From Hydnum rufescens UP504 (lineage: Eukaryota > Basidiomycota > Agaricomycetes > Cantharellales > Hydnaceae): 64,000 nt of DNA. The position numbers were made by a program, and so were the translations under genes. Location of the stretch: assembly GCA_014904985.1 (NCBI GenBank), contig MU128978.1, positions 82,663 to 146,662 on the forward strand. The letters are read 5' to 3'. Each line of letters opens with the position of its first letter. Position 1 is the stretch's first letter. The notes under the pieces are model-generated. The model searched no databases. It saw only the letters and a program-made list of their open reading frames with translations, and had not been told where the DNA came from. Shown in pieces: positions 46,541 to 59,929 of this stretch.

Positions 46541-49486
46541 CATGACCTCTCCCTCTGATGGTCAGGCGTGCCTGTGGGAAGGCTGTTCCGAAGTCAGCCC
46601 TGATGCCGAGCTCCTCTACATCCATCTCTGCAACGAACACATAGGCAGGAAGAGCACCAACAATCTCTGTCTCACCTGCAAGTGGAAGGATTGCGGCACA
46701 ACGTGTGCGAAACGCGACCACATCACAAGTCATCTGCGAGGTGTGCCCCCTTTTCCCGTAGTCTTTCGGTGGCACACGCTCACCAAGATCCGCAATAGTC
46801 CATACCCCCCTCAAGCCACACGTGTGCGAAATCTGCAACAAGACCTTCAAACGACCCCAGGACTTGAAGAAACACGAAAAGATCCATACGCAAGAGCACC
46901 ACGCCCGGCACAGACATTCCAAAGCCATTACCGTCCCGGATCCCACTTTTTCCCGGCGCGTAGCAGCCAATGATAGCCCACCTACTCGCTCACGCTCCGC
47001 GCACCGTAGAGATGATTACCGAAGGGGCAGCACCGATAGTCCTTCCAGCCAGGACGAGGCTTTGACGCCAAGTCCGCCCCATCTCATTCATTTCGGGCTT
47101 CTTCTCATTTATCAATCATTTTAGATTCTTCGGGCACGTCCCCTCCGATCCCTCACTCTCAAGCGCCCATTCAGCGTCCCTGGGTGGATCAGCCCACAAA
47201 CCACAAGCGACCCAGTGAATCCACTGTTGATGATTTCTTTCATGATGTGAAGCGCCGCCGTTTCACACCAGCATACGATGCGCGTGCGTGCTTTCACCGT
47301 CGTGTATTCGTCGTCTGACCCCCACCCTTCCACCTTTCGCACAGACATGGCAGAGCGGCTATCTGCACTCTCAACCGCCGCATTCTCTCAGTATCTCCTT
47401 CAGGCCCAGGCACAAGTCGCGATGAACTCGATGATCCCTCATCCGCCAGTCCCCTACCCCTCTCGCGTCTCTTCCTGGCAGTATGGAAGAATTGGCTGTC
47501 GTCAATAACTTCTTGATTCGGCTTGGCGAGGAAATTACCAATGGAAGTAATGCATATTCCGCAGCAACCGCCGCAGCCTCACTTGCTGCCGCGAACAACC
47601 ATAGCGTCTCGGCGGGGCAAGCCACGCCTAACAGCTACTTCGATCTCGCCCATTTGGCCTACTTGGGAATTGCGGGTAACCTCCCCGGGTTTAGCGGCGC
47701 TACACCCTTCGGCAATACTTCCGGCGTTAACGTCTCAGGGCATGGATCCACCGACACGACATACTCCGGTGGCCTCGGATATCCCAATGTATATCCATTG
47801 CCCTCTATGCAAGCTTCCTCGCTAGGGTACCCAACCTACCCTCTTCCCCCCCTAAACAACGGGCCACAGCAGCAACCACAAACAAACGAGTCTAACTATG
47901 CCAACTTGTATCCCTCTCTTGACTTCAACCATCTGTATTCCGCCCCGGGCACAGGGAACCGACCGACCGTGACTGATTCTTTGGGTGAAGACCAGCATCA
48001 ATATTCCACTACGACTGTCAAACGTCTTTCTACAAGTTCCGACGATAGATCAAAACGTCTCCGCCATTCTTCCCATTCATCTGCGTCCTCTTCTGCTAGC
48101 ACTTCAGACCATTATGTCGGATCTCAGCAGCAACCCGACACAGCTTTCTCCCATTTGCGATACTCCCAACAACAACAGCCTCAACAATCATCTCGGTCCC
48201 CGCCATCACATCCATCGTCTCATTCACCCTCTCCCATCTCATACCCACCCAATCTTCCACATGCATTCCATTCCACCTCAATCGATTTTGACAACATGCT
48301 AGGCACGAACAATAGTGCAGCACCATCCGATTCTCCTGTACCCCTATCCATCGATTCGAGGAAGCAACGCTCACGCATATCATCTTCAACGCGAGCACGT
48401 ACCGAGGCTGGGAACGATGGACTTTGGGGCCTCTAGACAAGAACTTGTTCGGATTCCGAAACTTCAAAGTGTGCGTCCGCTTATAGACGCCCTGGAAATC
48501 AGGAGGATGCGATGCTCGTTGACGAAATTCGTGCCCCCGTTAAAAATAACGACGACAACGTTAAAGACGAGGAGGAGAAGAGCCGTGTGGATCCCACACG
48601 TCCCAACCCTGTGGGAGCAGAATTCTTGCGGGACAAGCCCCCGGCCAAGCTGCTCTCTCGTTCCAACTCGGGACCATTACCTTCATCCTCCCTCTACCCA
48701 CTCTTAAACCCGGTTCCTGAGGACGCATCTGTCAAACTCCCTCCACTTCGGAAACAATCACGGCATAATTCCTTTGTCTCCATCTCCCCCTCGTCAATCA
48801 TTCCTTCCCCGCCCATCTTGTCACATGAACACCGCGGCTCGCCCACACCGTCCTCCTCCTCGTCTTCTTCTAGGGAGATGTGGGCCACTTCCTCTTCATC
48901 CTCTTCGTCGTCGTCATCCGTTTCGTCGCCAGGCACTCCACGCCCCTCCCCTCCATCCGGTTTGGCCTCTGTTTCCACACGCCTTCCAGGTGTGTCAGCA
49001 ATCCTTTCTACATCATTCCCTCCCCCTTCTTCCTCCTTACCTCCTTTAACGCCTCGCACGGCAAATATTGGTATCGCTCCCGTACCGATGGAGGAGAGCC
49101 TCGTTCGGGACATCGATCGTATGGGCATTCACACTGCACCGACGACACCCGACCATTCCTCTCCTACCCCCTCCAGTGCCCAGAGCGTCTCCCTCGTCTC
49201 GAGAAGCACGGCGTCGCAACCGAAAGTCAATGTGTCTCTCGAAGATCGACGGAAGCACGCTGAGCTAGTTCAGTCTCTGCTTATGTTTGTGAATAGGGAG
49301 TTCGTGCGAAGACACCAATCCCTCTCGCATGGGATGTTGCAACGGAGGGAGTCTTTCTCCGACCAGGAGGAGCATGACGAGATGGATGAGCTCGAAGAAG
49401 CAAGTGATTGGGAACGTGTTCGCGAGAGGGGTGTGACACCTACACCTCCACTCCCGACGCCCATTCTGCGACGGATCGTTGTCTGA
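46541..49486 (+). CDS. pacC: PacC/Rim101 pH-responsive C2H2 zinc-finger transcription factor
   Basis: The nuclear regulator activated at alkaline pH by Rim-pathway proteolysis. The start at 46541 opens [17 protein letters not shown], finger 1. Then [20 protein letters not shown] starts finger 2 ([23 protein letters not shown]), and after an intron (about 46739-46799) finger 3 begins [25 protein letters not shown]. The [10 protein letters not shown] and [10 protein letters not shown] strings are diagnostic. The remainder is low complexity: Ser/Pro/Gln rich, with Ser runs near 48860-48925, an [17 protein letters not shown] segment, [19 protein letters not shown], and [10 protein letters not shown] near the likely processing region. 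It ends at 49486. Introns lie at about 47071-47124 and 47281-47346. Three frame slips are inferred: near 47460-47475, near 48403-48413 and in the AAA run 48496-48498. They recover a continuous PacC-like protein of about 850 residues. Proteolytic processing cannot be seen directly. Confidence 0.9.
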
Positions 49487-52400
49487 GACACCTTGCGTCC
49501 CCATTCTATCAAAAACGCAACTGGAACGCCCCTGGCTCAGTGCTGGCGGTCCGCATTAATTTGCTCTGCTTAGAATACTGTTCCATCTCCGCGTGGGTAG
49601 ATGATTCCTCCAGCTTTCCCGGTGTGCCGTTTCATTGCATGTGCTATGTGCTTTCTTTTTCTTGCTCGCCCCTTCTTGGCAGTTCTCGCTCTCTGAATGA
49701 GGGCACCCATTCTTTTGGTTTACGCTTCTGGTCTTGGATACATGGCCAATATTGGATAGGTGAAGCCATCACCAAATGTAACATACACCTATCACATTAC
49801 CAACGTTGCTCATCATTCTTTCCTTTCTGATAACTGTGCGGAATGTACACATGGTGATGTGGCGCTTTCAGATGATCCGTGGGGAACGCTGCGCCTTTTT
49901 TAGGCTTGTCAACCTGTCTGAGGCGAACCACATTGCCTTACGTAACGAAGCTAAGGGGATTTCGAAATTCGGAAATTGAGTTGGCCAAGCCTGGGAGGCT
50001 ATTTATTAAGGCTTCTGTTTAGGCGACGGCTGATGCCGGTTGAGGTGGCTGTGAGTGGATCCGTGGGACCGATCGTTTTTTTGCCGATCAATTTATCCAT
50101 TGGTCGGGAGGACTGTCAAATTCAGCATTCTGGCAGCTTTCTTTCAAAGATGAGTGTTACATAGCAGTGCCAAAAAATGGCTGGATTCTGCAAGAGAGAA
50201 CCGGCTGCAAATATCGGAACACAACTGTAAGTGGCGACCCGGCCTTCAAAGTTTTTCAGATATCTCACGGGAAACAACATTGGGTAAAACCACACCGGTC
50301 GTTGATGACTATAGCTGTATGAAGCGCCGCAGCAGCAGCAGCAGTCTATGATATCATTGATGTGATAATCCCGATTACAGTACGAAGACGCGCTCAGTTC
50401 TTGGCATACGGTATTATGTAATACGAATTCATTGTTATGTCCGGGCAGTGCCAGGATCCCGGGATCTCCCGATTGAGTTGAAAAGGACCCCTGTTCGTTC
50501 TGTTTTCCTCCCCCGCCTCTCCCGGCTCTAATATAATAAGATGGACGCAAAACCCGGATAAGGGCCTAAAATTAGCCAGCTAGTTATTGGAATCCCTATG
50601 GGGCGTCAGCCTTTGCAATGCAAAGCAAGCTCGGCTATGCATTTGAGGGGGCTAAAAGTCAAGAGCTCTGGTACCCTCACCTCACGTATCTTTGGTTCAT
50701 CTCTCGCACGCGCGGAACTTCAGGGCCATCAATCAAGGGCGGAACCGGTTCGTTCATTTGCGCCCTTTGTTTTACCAATACTGTATGTAAGTTTCTCACG
50801 TTTGGTGTTCTTACCTGTAGGTGGGGTTGCATTCACGTGTGGCTTTACCCATTCGTGTGGGGAATATTGCTGTAGTTCTTGGAATTTTTTTTATACCGCA
50901 TATAGGCGGAGTTCGCCGAGAGTGGTGCCACCCGCGGAGCACCGCATTCGCATTCGCATTCGAAAGGGGGAAAGGGGGGGGGGGGAACGCACTCGGACTC
51001 GAAATAAATAGGTTCCCAGTGGTTTGGCACAATCGAAAGGGTGACATGACCCGCCCATTTCAGGAAACATAAATTTTCTGGGGCGGCGGGGGGAGGGGAT
51101 GATCAAGTGGCTGAGGCCTATCCTCCTCCTCCACGGCCACAGTACCAAATTCCACATGCATTTTTGTTGTTGGCCCTTGCAATTCCATAGGATTTGCTCT
51201 GGGTATTGCCAAGTTCATCAAGGGTTCTCAGGACGGACGGCTAGAGTAACCCGTATGTACCCGCTAGGTATCGCCTGTCTACCTTTTTACGCTTTCACCC
51301 GACCCCGCCGTGCGGTGTACGTGTGGGGGTGGTTATTATTATTTATTTTGGTCGGGCCGAGATTCCTCTTCTCGAGGGGATGATTTATGATCACCAAGGG
51401 GAAGGGCGTTAGACACAAGGTATTTGATCTGCTACATAATCGTTGATGTGGAGGATTCGGCGGACGTTGGATGAATTCGAGGGTGCTCCATTCATGTCGG
51501 CACAGAGTTCTTCCCCCTCACCCACGGTCGTAAGTGCCTAACAATCTCTTTTCTATGGGGAGTTGATAAGATATTAATATTAATCACGCGTGGCTCACCC
51601 ACGGCAGCAGAACAGAAGGGTAAAAAAAGATACGCAACTCTCCGAGGCGATGTCCCATTACTGGTTAATGAAAACGATCGATTTCGATGGATGGGGAGGC
51701 GATATTGGAAAATTAGACACGCTAGAGAGAAAAAGAAATTCATACAGAGGGCGTGAAGAGGGGTCCTGATTCTGAGAACTGGGATGACGGGCGAATGCCA
51801 AGGGTCATCGACTGAGCACCTCAGGGGGGGTGGCGCGACAAATCTAGCTTTGATTACTAGACGTGGTTATCGCCGTTCAGTGTAATTGTGATCCCCTTTA
51901 GATCTTCGACAGTACCACGCGGCGATATAGACCTTGGCATCAAGAGCCAACAAAGATACGTATACCAAGACATGGCTCGAGATAGTCACTGATAGCCTTG
52001 TAGATCCGAGTATCGACAGGGAGATCCTTCCATCTCGGGGAAAGAGAAGCTTTCAGTACAAAGAGGGGATGATTGGCTTGGAGAACCAAATTTCAAAGAA
52101 CAATTGAGGAGAAATTCCTGACGTGACGTTGACAGGGGGAGCTTCTGCAAGGAAATGAGACATCGCTGCTTCCAATGGTACCAGAAAAGTCACCAACAAC
52201 AGAAATCCAAATAGAAGATTGTGAGAGGGATGAACGCATATTCGCGGCGATGGCATGACCAAGGGCATGACGGTCGAAGCACACTTGATGGGGTTTCATC
52301 TCTATCCTTACCAGAGTCTCGGTACTTTGGACTAAGCCGCTTCTGGGGGGTCCTGGGTAATCAAGGGCTCCAAAATCGCTGGCCAGTGGGCCTCCGGATG

Positions 52401-52491
52401 AATACAGTAATGAGTGGCGATTCCACAAATCGAATGAATTGGTTTCACATCTGTCGGCAAGTCCCGTTCTCGTAGCTCACTGCCACGCTCT
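49487..52491. other. 3-kb intergenic region
   Basis: No reading frame with a recognisable motif was found on either strand. It includes a short CAG repeat (about 50328-50343), a G-rich run near 50967-50984 and otherwise unique sequence. The last part should hold the TAF1 promoter. A lowly conserved gene or non-coding RNA cannot be excluded. Confidence 0.45.
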
Positions 52492-55400
52492 ATGTCAGAC
52501 GATGAGAACGAAGCTAGTCTTGCGATTAATGGTATTCCCATAGGTCTTCTCGAGGCCATTGGAGAGGGTAGTGCCAATCTTAGTGCTGTTGGGCTTAATG
52601 CCTGGGATTTTGAACGACCATACGAAGCCGGCAGCATTGGATATGACCAAGGCGAGGACTTTGAGGACGAGGTCAATAAGGAGATAAAGCTCGAAGAGGA
52701 CGACTTGGACTACTTTGGATCCCAAACAACCAGTTCCCGTGCCCACGATGCTACATCTGCGGCCGCACGCTCCAAGCGTGCTCGAGAGATGGATGGCTTA
52801 CGACCAAAGAAGAGGGCCCGAACTGCTGCAGTAGAACCTTCCAAATCTAGAGAACTGTCTGATGTCTGGCCCACGTTTGAAAAGGGCAAGATTCTCAACC
52901 TCACTCAATTACTCAAAGGCCAGGTGCACCGGAAGTCCAGAGCCCAATTTCCCCTCTCTACAGGTGTGTTCCTATCATTCCTGGCCCCGATAAACTGAGG
53001 ATATATTAATCAGATCTTCTGCAGGTGATGCTCCTCCGCCTCCTCCACCCTCTGTGCCATCGGTTCGTAATCGCCCGTTGCCTGCTGTAATCAATCTCAA
53101 AGCGGCATCGAGAGACGTATCCAATCAGCTACTCAGTGAGGCTAGGCATGAGTTGGATCCCAAGAAAGAGTATTCAGGGAATGTAACACTTCGCAAGGCT
53201 CTGATGGTACCCTTTCACCATTGGAATAATGCAATACCACATCCCTTCTAACGACTTTATCACCTTATCTAGGCTCGCAGTGCTAAAAACACCGTAGTCG
53301 AAGATCCTGGTTTCTTACTCAATGAGCGTAATTATGATTTAGTAAATCTGTCTGATTGGGAAAGTTCCATAGTATATGCCCCTAGCATGTATGTGGCACC
53401 TATCGTTGCATGCGGAAAAGATGCTGATCTCAGGCGAACACCCTTGCTCAGGACGACGACCCGTGGGCCTTCTTTGGCTTTGCATCAACCCATGAATGCA
53501 GCCCTTGATTCTGGAATTTGGACTCAGAGTATCATCTGGGATCTCGACACTCCGTTCCTCGATTTCACGCAACTACAATTGGAAGAGACGGACACGCGTT
53601 CAGCCGAGGGCGGTGCTTCAGCCGCAGATTCTGCAAAGAAAGATAAAGAAGGTATGTGCCGTGCGTCTGTTGTGGACCGTCCCAGTGTGGCACACTGATG
53701 GCTTTGTCTCTTAAAAGATGCTCCTTCCGGGAAGAGGAAAAAGAAGCGCGCGGAAGCCACACAGCCCCACTCCGTAGTGCTCCCGAACCCTCTCCATGTC
53801 CACCGCACTGCGGACTTGTTCAAGGACAAATACAACATCTCGAATGACCACGCATACGAGATATCTCGGGAGAGACATCGCGTCCGGCAAACCTTTGGTC
53901 AGCTCGTTGTGCAGCATGCGTACCCTGCTCTCAAACTCCAACTTCCCTTCGTGCGTGAAACATGCATTTGCTCAGCAACTCATCTGATTCTTATAATGAA
54001 CGGTTTTTCCAGTATAAGACCCGACTCTCCAAGTCCGAGTCTCGGTCTTTCCATCGCCCAGCCCTCCAATTTCCATCTAATATTGAGCTTAAATTTTCCA
54101 AAGTTCGGAGCGCGAAAAAGAAGAAAGACAAGTCGGGTCGCAAGGTGTCCGCTGCTGGTGGCGGAGACCCAAGTGAAGCTTTGAGAAAGACCGGTGACCT
54201 GACACTTCGAGAAACGGGGCCTTTTGTCCTCTGGGAATATTCGGTACGTTACTTCATGTAGAAGTTGTTGCGTGCCTACGCTCATTACAAATACTAGGAA
54301 GAGCATCCGCCGACAATGTCGAACTTGGGGATGGGATCTATTCTTGTAAATTATTACCGAAAGCGAGACGCGAACGACGAGCACGTTCCGAATGTGAGTA
54401 TTACCAGTCATCGAGACCCAACCTCGGCTCTGACGCAGTTTCGTCAAGCTCGACCTCGGCGAACCTTTTATTCTTGAGCCGGGCGACGAATCTCCCTTTA
54501 TGAAATTCGGCTCAGTGGCTCCCGGCCAGACCATCCCAGCCTTGTACAATAATCTCGTTCGTGCCCCACTTTTCCGACACAAGGCTCCAACCACAGATTT
54601 TCTCGTCGTCAAGTGCGTGCCAGAAAATTCACCGGCGTTGTCCCCTAATTCATAACCACGATGATTTCAGGAGCACAATCAGTGGTCAGACACGATACTA
54701 TCTGCGCGAGATCAAAGCCTTGTTCGCCGTGGGACAAACATACCCTGTGACAGAAGTCCCGGGCCCTCACTCACGCAAGATCACCGGCACCATCAAGTAC
54801 CGCCTGCAATTCATTGCATACAAGCTCCTTCGGAAATCTCCCGAAGAGCGCCTTCGATTACCGAGTGTAATGAAATACTTCCCTGATCAGAACGAACTGC
54901 AGATGAGGCAGAGGTTAAAGGTCCGTTTGCTCTGTCTTGTGATCAATTCCGTAAAGGAATTGTTAAGAATCTCCTCTAGGAATTTATGGAGTACCATCGA
55001 ACGGGGACCCACCAAGGGTACTGGCGCTTAAAAACCAACCACGAAATGCTACCGGATGCCAAGATGTTTGAATTGATCACCCCAGAGCACGTGGTGCTCT
55101 CTGAAAGCATGCAAGTTGGCCAGCGACACTTGTTGGATGCCGGATACGGCAAGGCGGGTGCTGAAGCAGACGAAGCAGGGGATGATAGCAAGCTCGATAT
55201 CGAACAGCAGCTCGCGCCGTGGATCACGACGAAGAACTTTATACACGCGACTCAAGCCAAGGCGATGCTGAAGCTTCATGGCCCTGGGGACCCAACCGGC
55301 CGAGGGAAGCATTTAGTTTTATCCGTGTCTCTATGAAGGATATCTTCGTTCGAGCTGGCGAGGATCCAGAGGAGAAGCAGGGTCAGCTGCCTTTGTTCAC

Positions 55401-56729
55401 TGTAGCGCTTACTGGATCTGACCCTAACCCTATACAGCCGAGGCGGATCAACAGCGTCCGAAGACTGGACATCGGTACAATGTTGCCCAACAACAAGTCG
55501 TTTACCGGTCTGAAATCGATAGGATCTGGAAAGCACAATATGATTCTTTGATTAACAAGATTCCGCCTGAACTTTCCGACGAGGAAGATCTGCGGGGCCA
55601 CGGTACGGATCGGATAAAGGGCGAGGGTTCTGGAGACCGGGACTCTTCTCCCTTATTCCAAGAATCTCCAAGGGCTTCGCCGGCGTTCGGTCGCCCAAAC
55701 TCACCTGGGAGAGATGACGACGGGCCATCGATGTCGAATAAGGTGCTTCGAATACGTCGCCTGGTACGTCGTCGTCCTTGTGGCCCCTCATAGGATTCTC
55801 ATACTGTATTGTCAGGTCGATGGCGAGTGGCGTATGGAGATAGTCCGTGACCCAAACGTCATTAGCGCGTATATGAAGAGGCGAGAAGAGATCGAATTTG
55901 ACAAGATCCCTCTGGACCAAATGGTTCCTACTGGCATCCCAGAAAAAGATGCCGTACTGTTCCAGAAGTGCGTGTCCTCCATTCGTGCAACAGTTTTGCT
56001 TGTCTGAGCATGCTTTTCGTGGGATTTTCAACAGACTTCTCGACAAGCGAGCGAAGATGCAGAAAAACCAGGAACGGCGTCTGCAGAGGAAGAATGCTGC
56101 GAATTATCAAAGAGGGCGGCGCGCCTATTGTATTGGATCGTGCCCCCAAGCCCGATACCTCGGTGAGTGTGTGACTGCTTTATTTTGTTCCGAACGCTGT
56201 CTGATTGAGAGGTGTCAGAGGCGCTGTGGACATTGTGGTCAAATCGGGCATATGAGTAAGTCATACAATCCATGCGTGTCGCTGTGACACAGAATTCATT
56301 ACAACTTGTTGCAGAAACAAATCGGAAATGTCCCCGATGGGCCGAGTTCAATAAGCCGGGTGGGGCGTCGTCTCCTCCAGCGACATCACCGCCTCCAACC
56401 TCGCCCGCGGACGATCGTCGATACGGATCGGGTCTTGGGGGCGCAGGCGGCGGACTGATGCCCCCTCCCCCTGTGCCTCCATCAGCATTCCGGCCTAACG
56501 CGTTTTCCTACCCTGCTGTGCCCTCGCCTCTCGCTACTAGTCCTCCCGTTTCGGCATTTGATCATGGGGTTGGGAGTAGCAGCGGGGCAACACGGCGAGC
56601 CTCGTCATTGGCCACGTCACCGTCGCTTCATCATCTACGCCTGGCGGCTCGAAGCCCAAGATCAAGCTATCGCTCAAGCCCCCAGCCGGGTCCACTCCCG
56701 AATTGAATCAGGCTTTTTTATACACGTAG
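52492..56729 (+). CDS. taf1: TFIID subunit TAF1
   Basis: The largest TFIID subunit, a nuclear scaffold that contacts TBP, TAF7 and core promoter DNA. The start at 52492 (MSDDENEASLAING) opens an acidic N-terminus with a KKRAR basic patch, then WPTFEKGKILNLTQLLKG. Exons continue with VNLSDWESSIVYAP, SGIWTQSIIWDLD, RTADLFKDKYNISNDHAYEI and the DUF3591 core: LWEYSEEHPPTMSNLGMGS, FILEPGDESPFMKFGSVAPG, PLFRHKAPTTDFLVVK, TISGQTRYYLREIKALFAVG, VTEVPGPHSRKIT, HRTGTHQGYWRLK, AFSFIRVSMKDIF, RYNVAQQQVVYRSEIDRIWK. The zinc knuckle RRCGHCGQIGHM-KTNRKCPRW and a Pro/Ser-rich tail (PKIKLSLKPPAGSTPELN) end at 56729. No bromodomain is present, as in yeast TAF1. About twelve introns. Frame slips are inferred at GGG 55304-55306, near 56089-56094 and near 56621-56627. 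Identity is certain. Confidence 0.95.
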
Positions 56730-57238
56730 TATTGTTTGGTGTACAGCTCTTAATCTATACGACTTTGATTCTTAGCTTGACGTAGCGATCTAATCTAATA
56801 TCTACATTATTTTGTGCCGCAAATGGAGTTTTTTTTTTTTTTCTTCGCAGCCGTCTTGATCAGCTACCGTTTCGAGTTGCATTACATACGCGAAGTCCAT
56901 TCACTAAGCGTAGCTGCAGGCGAGAACTTGCCAGTGGCTTATTAGGTATGTGGCGCGCCTGGGGTGCTACTTACTATTTTCTCTTAGACTATATTGAATT
57001 GGACAACCCCCTACCATGAGGCACAGCGAACAATAGGGGATTATAACGTGAGAGCCGTGCTGTCCTAGGCTAGGGCTGTTGAGCACCACTCCTCGCTCCT
57101 CTGTCACCAAAGTCCTCGCCTGTCTCAGCCTCCCTTCCAATCACACTTGATACATTATCTGCGCTGTTACCTAGTCCGTACTAATACATGTTGTGTGATA
57201 TTTGAGAGGCCGGTGGTGCGTGGGAACGACTGGGGAAA
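56730..57238. other. intergenic between TAF1 and SDR1 (convergent)
   Basis: A 3' intergenic region with a T run near 56830. No gene was recognised. Confidence 0.5.
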
Positions 57239-58751
57239 TCAGGGTGCGAGCTCTTTGACTTTCTCCTCCAACCACGTCCACAGTTGGTCCTGCTTTGCGA
57301 CGTCGGTGTGATCGGGTCGTACGGCGCCGACGCGTGCCCAAGGAATGAGGTACTAGTAGTCCATCATCGTCATCAGCTTCAGCGATTGTCAATGAATTTG
57401 AAGAGTGCGGGAAAGCTGGATGTGGCCAGCGACTCTTGGAGTCGAAGAGAAACAATAATAAATAAATAAAAAGAGACGCACTTTCCCATTAAGTTCGCCA
57501 GGTTCTGGCGTAGTGGCGGCGAAGGCCGGTGAGAGCATGCCGTACCATGGTGAGCTCAAGAACAGCAAGTCCTAGCAAGCAGAATCACGTCCACATGTAA
57601 CGATGAATGAGCAATTCTTAGCCTTCTCCTTGCGGAAAGATCAGAGCGCGTACCGCTATCCTTTTGATGATACTGGTGGTCGAGCGGAAGATGGGAGTGC
57701 TAATCGCGCCTAACGAATCACACAGGATTTTTGGTCATTATCTACAGCCGGATATCGTCCAACGGGGGGGGGGGTGGGGGGTGGAGATGCGACGTACCTG
57801 GATGTACGGCAACAGAAACAATGCCTTGATCAGCGTATCGACGCGCAAGCACGCTCGAGAGGAGAATTTTGGCCTGTTTAAATTGAAGCCAAATATAGAA
57901 TAGTGAGCAAAGTGAGAAGCGGAACGGAGGGATGTGGGACGAACTGAAGAAGCCTGCGAATACAGTTGGGCCGTTGGAGTAGCCTTAAGCACCGGCCCGT
58001 CGACGATTGTGTCATAATCGATAGGGCCCTTCTCGCCCTTGGGGCTCCATAAATGGGAAATGCTGGAGACGTATACCACACGTGCTTTCTTGTCTGGAGA
58101 CGTTTTGGCGCTGGCGATAAGGAGCGGTAGGAGAAGCTGGGTAAGGTAGAAGTGCCCGAATGCAGTGGTTGCGAATTGGATTTCCAGGCCCGAAGGGCTA
58201 ACGCGCTCGATGTCGTTGGCTGGGTCTGGGTTGTATATCATAACGCCACCATTATTCATTAGCACATCAAGCCGTGATTCCTTCCTGTGAGCACGCAGGT
58301 CGGCGTCCTATCCGATGTCCTTCAGAATAGCGAAAGGCTACTTACGAAGTGAATTCATCGGCTGCAGCCTTGATGGAGCCAAGGTCGGTCAAGTCGAGTT
58401 TCAGGAATTGGATTCGGTCGTCGCCCTTTCCCGTGGCTTTCTTGAGCTCTTCGATAGCATCGGCAGCCCTTGCTGCGGATCGTGTGGCGATGTATATCTT
58501 GGCATTGTGGGCCAGGAGCTCGCGTGCTGTTTCTTTACCTGCAATACAAGGGCAAACAACCAAGGAAGAGTTCGAGGCATCCTTCTGTTAGTACATGTTT
58601 TAAAGAGTTGGATAGGGCGTCCCGCCTCACCTATGCCAGAATTACCACCCGTGATGATGATGACCTTGTCGGTGAGATCGGGTATCAGGTCTGGGGTCCA
58701 CTTTGGCTTGGGTGGGTATGCTTGGGATATAGCCGCGATTAGGTTGCCCAT
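57239..58751 (-). CDS. short-chain dehydrogenase SDR1 (retinol-dehydrogenase-like)
   Basis: An NAD(P)-dependent Rossmann-fold oxidoreductase. The minus-strand start at 58751 (MGNLIAAISQAYPPKPKWTP) leads to IIITGGNSGIG (cofactor motif, split by an intron at about 58637-58540). Then KETARELLAHNAKIYIATRS, LKLDLTDLGSIKAAADEF, and LMNNGGV, where Gly replaces the usual Ala of NNAG. LEIQFATTAFGHFYLTQLLLPLL follows, then the active-site stretch LYSQ-AK (Tyr and Lys split by an intron of about 57955-57881), ARRYADQGIVSVAVHPG, STPIFRSTTSIIKR, YLIPWARVG and DQLWTWLEEKVKELAP at the end (57239). About 330 residues, with seven or so short introns. The gene is the first of four paralogues to the window edge. 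Substrate unknown. Confidence 0.88.
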
Positions 58752-59929
58752 TTATGATGGTTATATGTTGACTCGAGTTCGTTGCCTGATGATTGGTGTA
58801 AGCTAGGATGAGGAGAAGGAAATCCATCGAAACTGGGTATATATATATATATGATGCTCCAGGCACTTACGTGGGTCTTGTGGAGGATATCAAATCACAC
58901 CCTGGCAGATAGTAGAAGGTTACAGAAGGTTACGAGTCAACTGGGCCCAAGCAGGCCCCCAACTGCCTGGTACACATACACGATCACTGGATTAGAGTTA
59001 GACGTTCGTATCCATGTCATACTTCACAGAAAACGGTGGATTTCCACTTGCTCTGACCCGAGCTAGGCCTAGGAATCCAGAGATGAAAAGCCGCAAATTA
59101 TAGTTCAATTTAGGTCGCTGACGAACGTGGCGACTGGCCATATTACATAAGCATCACGTGGCCTGAATCTACTTTAGGTATCAGGCCACAGCCCAAGTAA
59201 CGCGCCCTAAAACAATCATCAAATGCGGATCGAGGGTCATTCGCTTCGTGCAGCTGGACCAAGGCAGGCAGCCTAGAGGGAAAAATCAACGAAGGGTGTC
59301 TAATCATAGATATGGATAGATATGGAGGAGGCCCAGAATAGCCGACGGCAAGACACGTAGCCCTGACACGTACAGTAGCTACTTATATCCACTCCAGTTC
59401 GTGAACTTGTGTGAGACTTATTTTTCCACCGAACACTCGAAGCAATAAATAATCATGACTGCGACTTGTGTTGTGAGTTGTTTGGTTTGAAGCCACCCTT
59501 CCTGCTCCGGGAGAATTGGTGCCTGATTATGGAAGCGACGGAGCCCCAGAACGGAGGATGCAAGGGCCCTGGTCTAAACCTCGGATACCGTGTTGAGGAG
59601 AAGGCCAGGATGAGCAGGAAAACTTTCGAAACAGCCGACAGCATAACGCCTCTCGGTAATTTCATTTAGCCTCTTTTTTCTCGACTGTTCCTCGGAAAAA
59701 TTTACTTCCTTTCCAAACAAAGGTTTACAGATCTAGAAAAGCGACGTTTCTGTACTCCTCAGAGTCCGTGGTGAGTGTGATCGTGAGCTGTCGTGAGCTG
59801 TCAAATAATGAATGAGCCAGTCAAACGCACCGGAGCAAATGTCAACGGGTCACACGTGGCCAGATCGCTCGAACTTTAAAGAGCACTCCCCGCAATCTTC
59901 CTCGCCTCGTTCTGCAATTTCTTTCCTAC
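58752..59929. promoter_or_regulatory. divergent intergenic region between SDR1 and SDR2
   Basis: About 1.2 kb between two divergent SDR genes, with a TA microsatellite at about 58837-58853. No gene or specific operator was recognised; it must hold both promoters. Confidence 0.45.

Noticed and set aside
48694..49128. Acidic 144-codon minus-strand open frame opposite PacC
   Set aside because: It is the reverse of Ser/Pro-rich codons in PacC's low-complexity region.
52093..52428. 111-codon minus-strand open frame upstream of TAF1
   Set aside because: It has some hydrophobic character but no recognised family, and overlaps other open frames; insufficient support.
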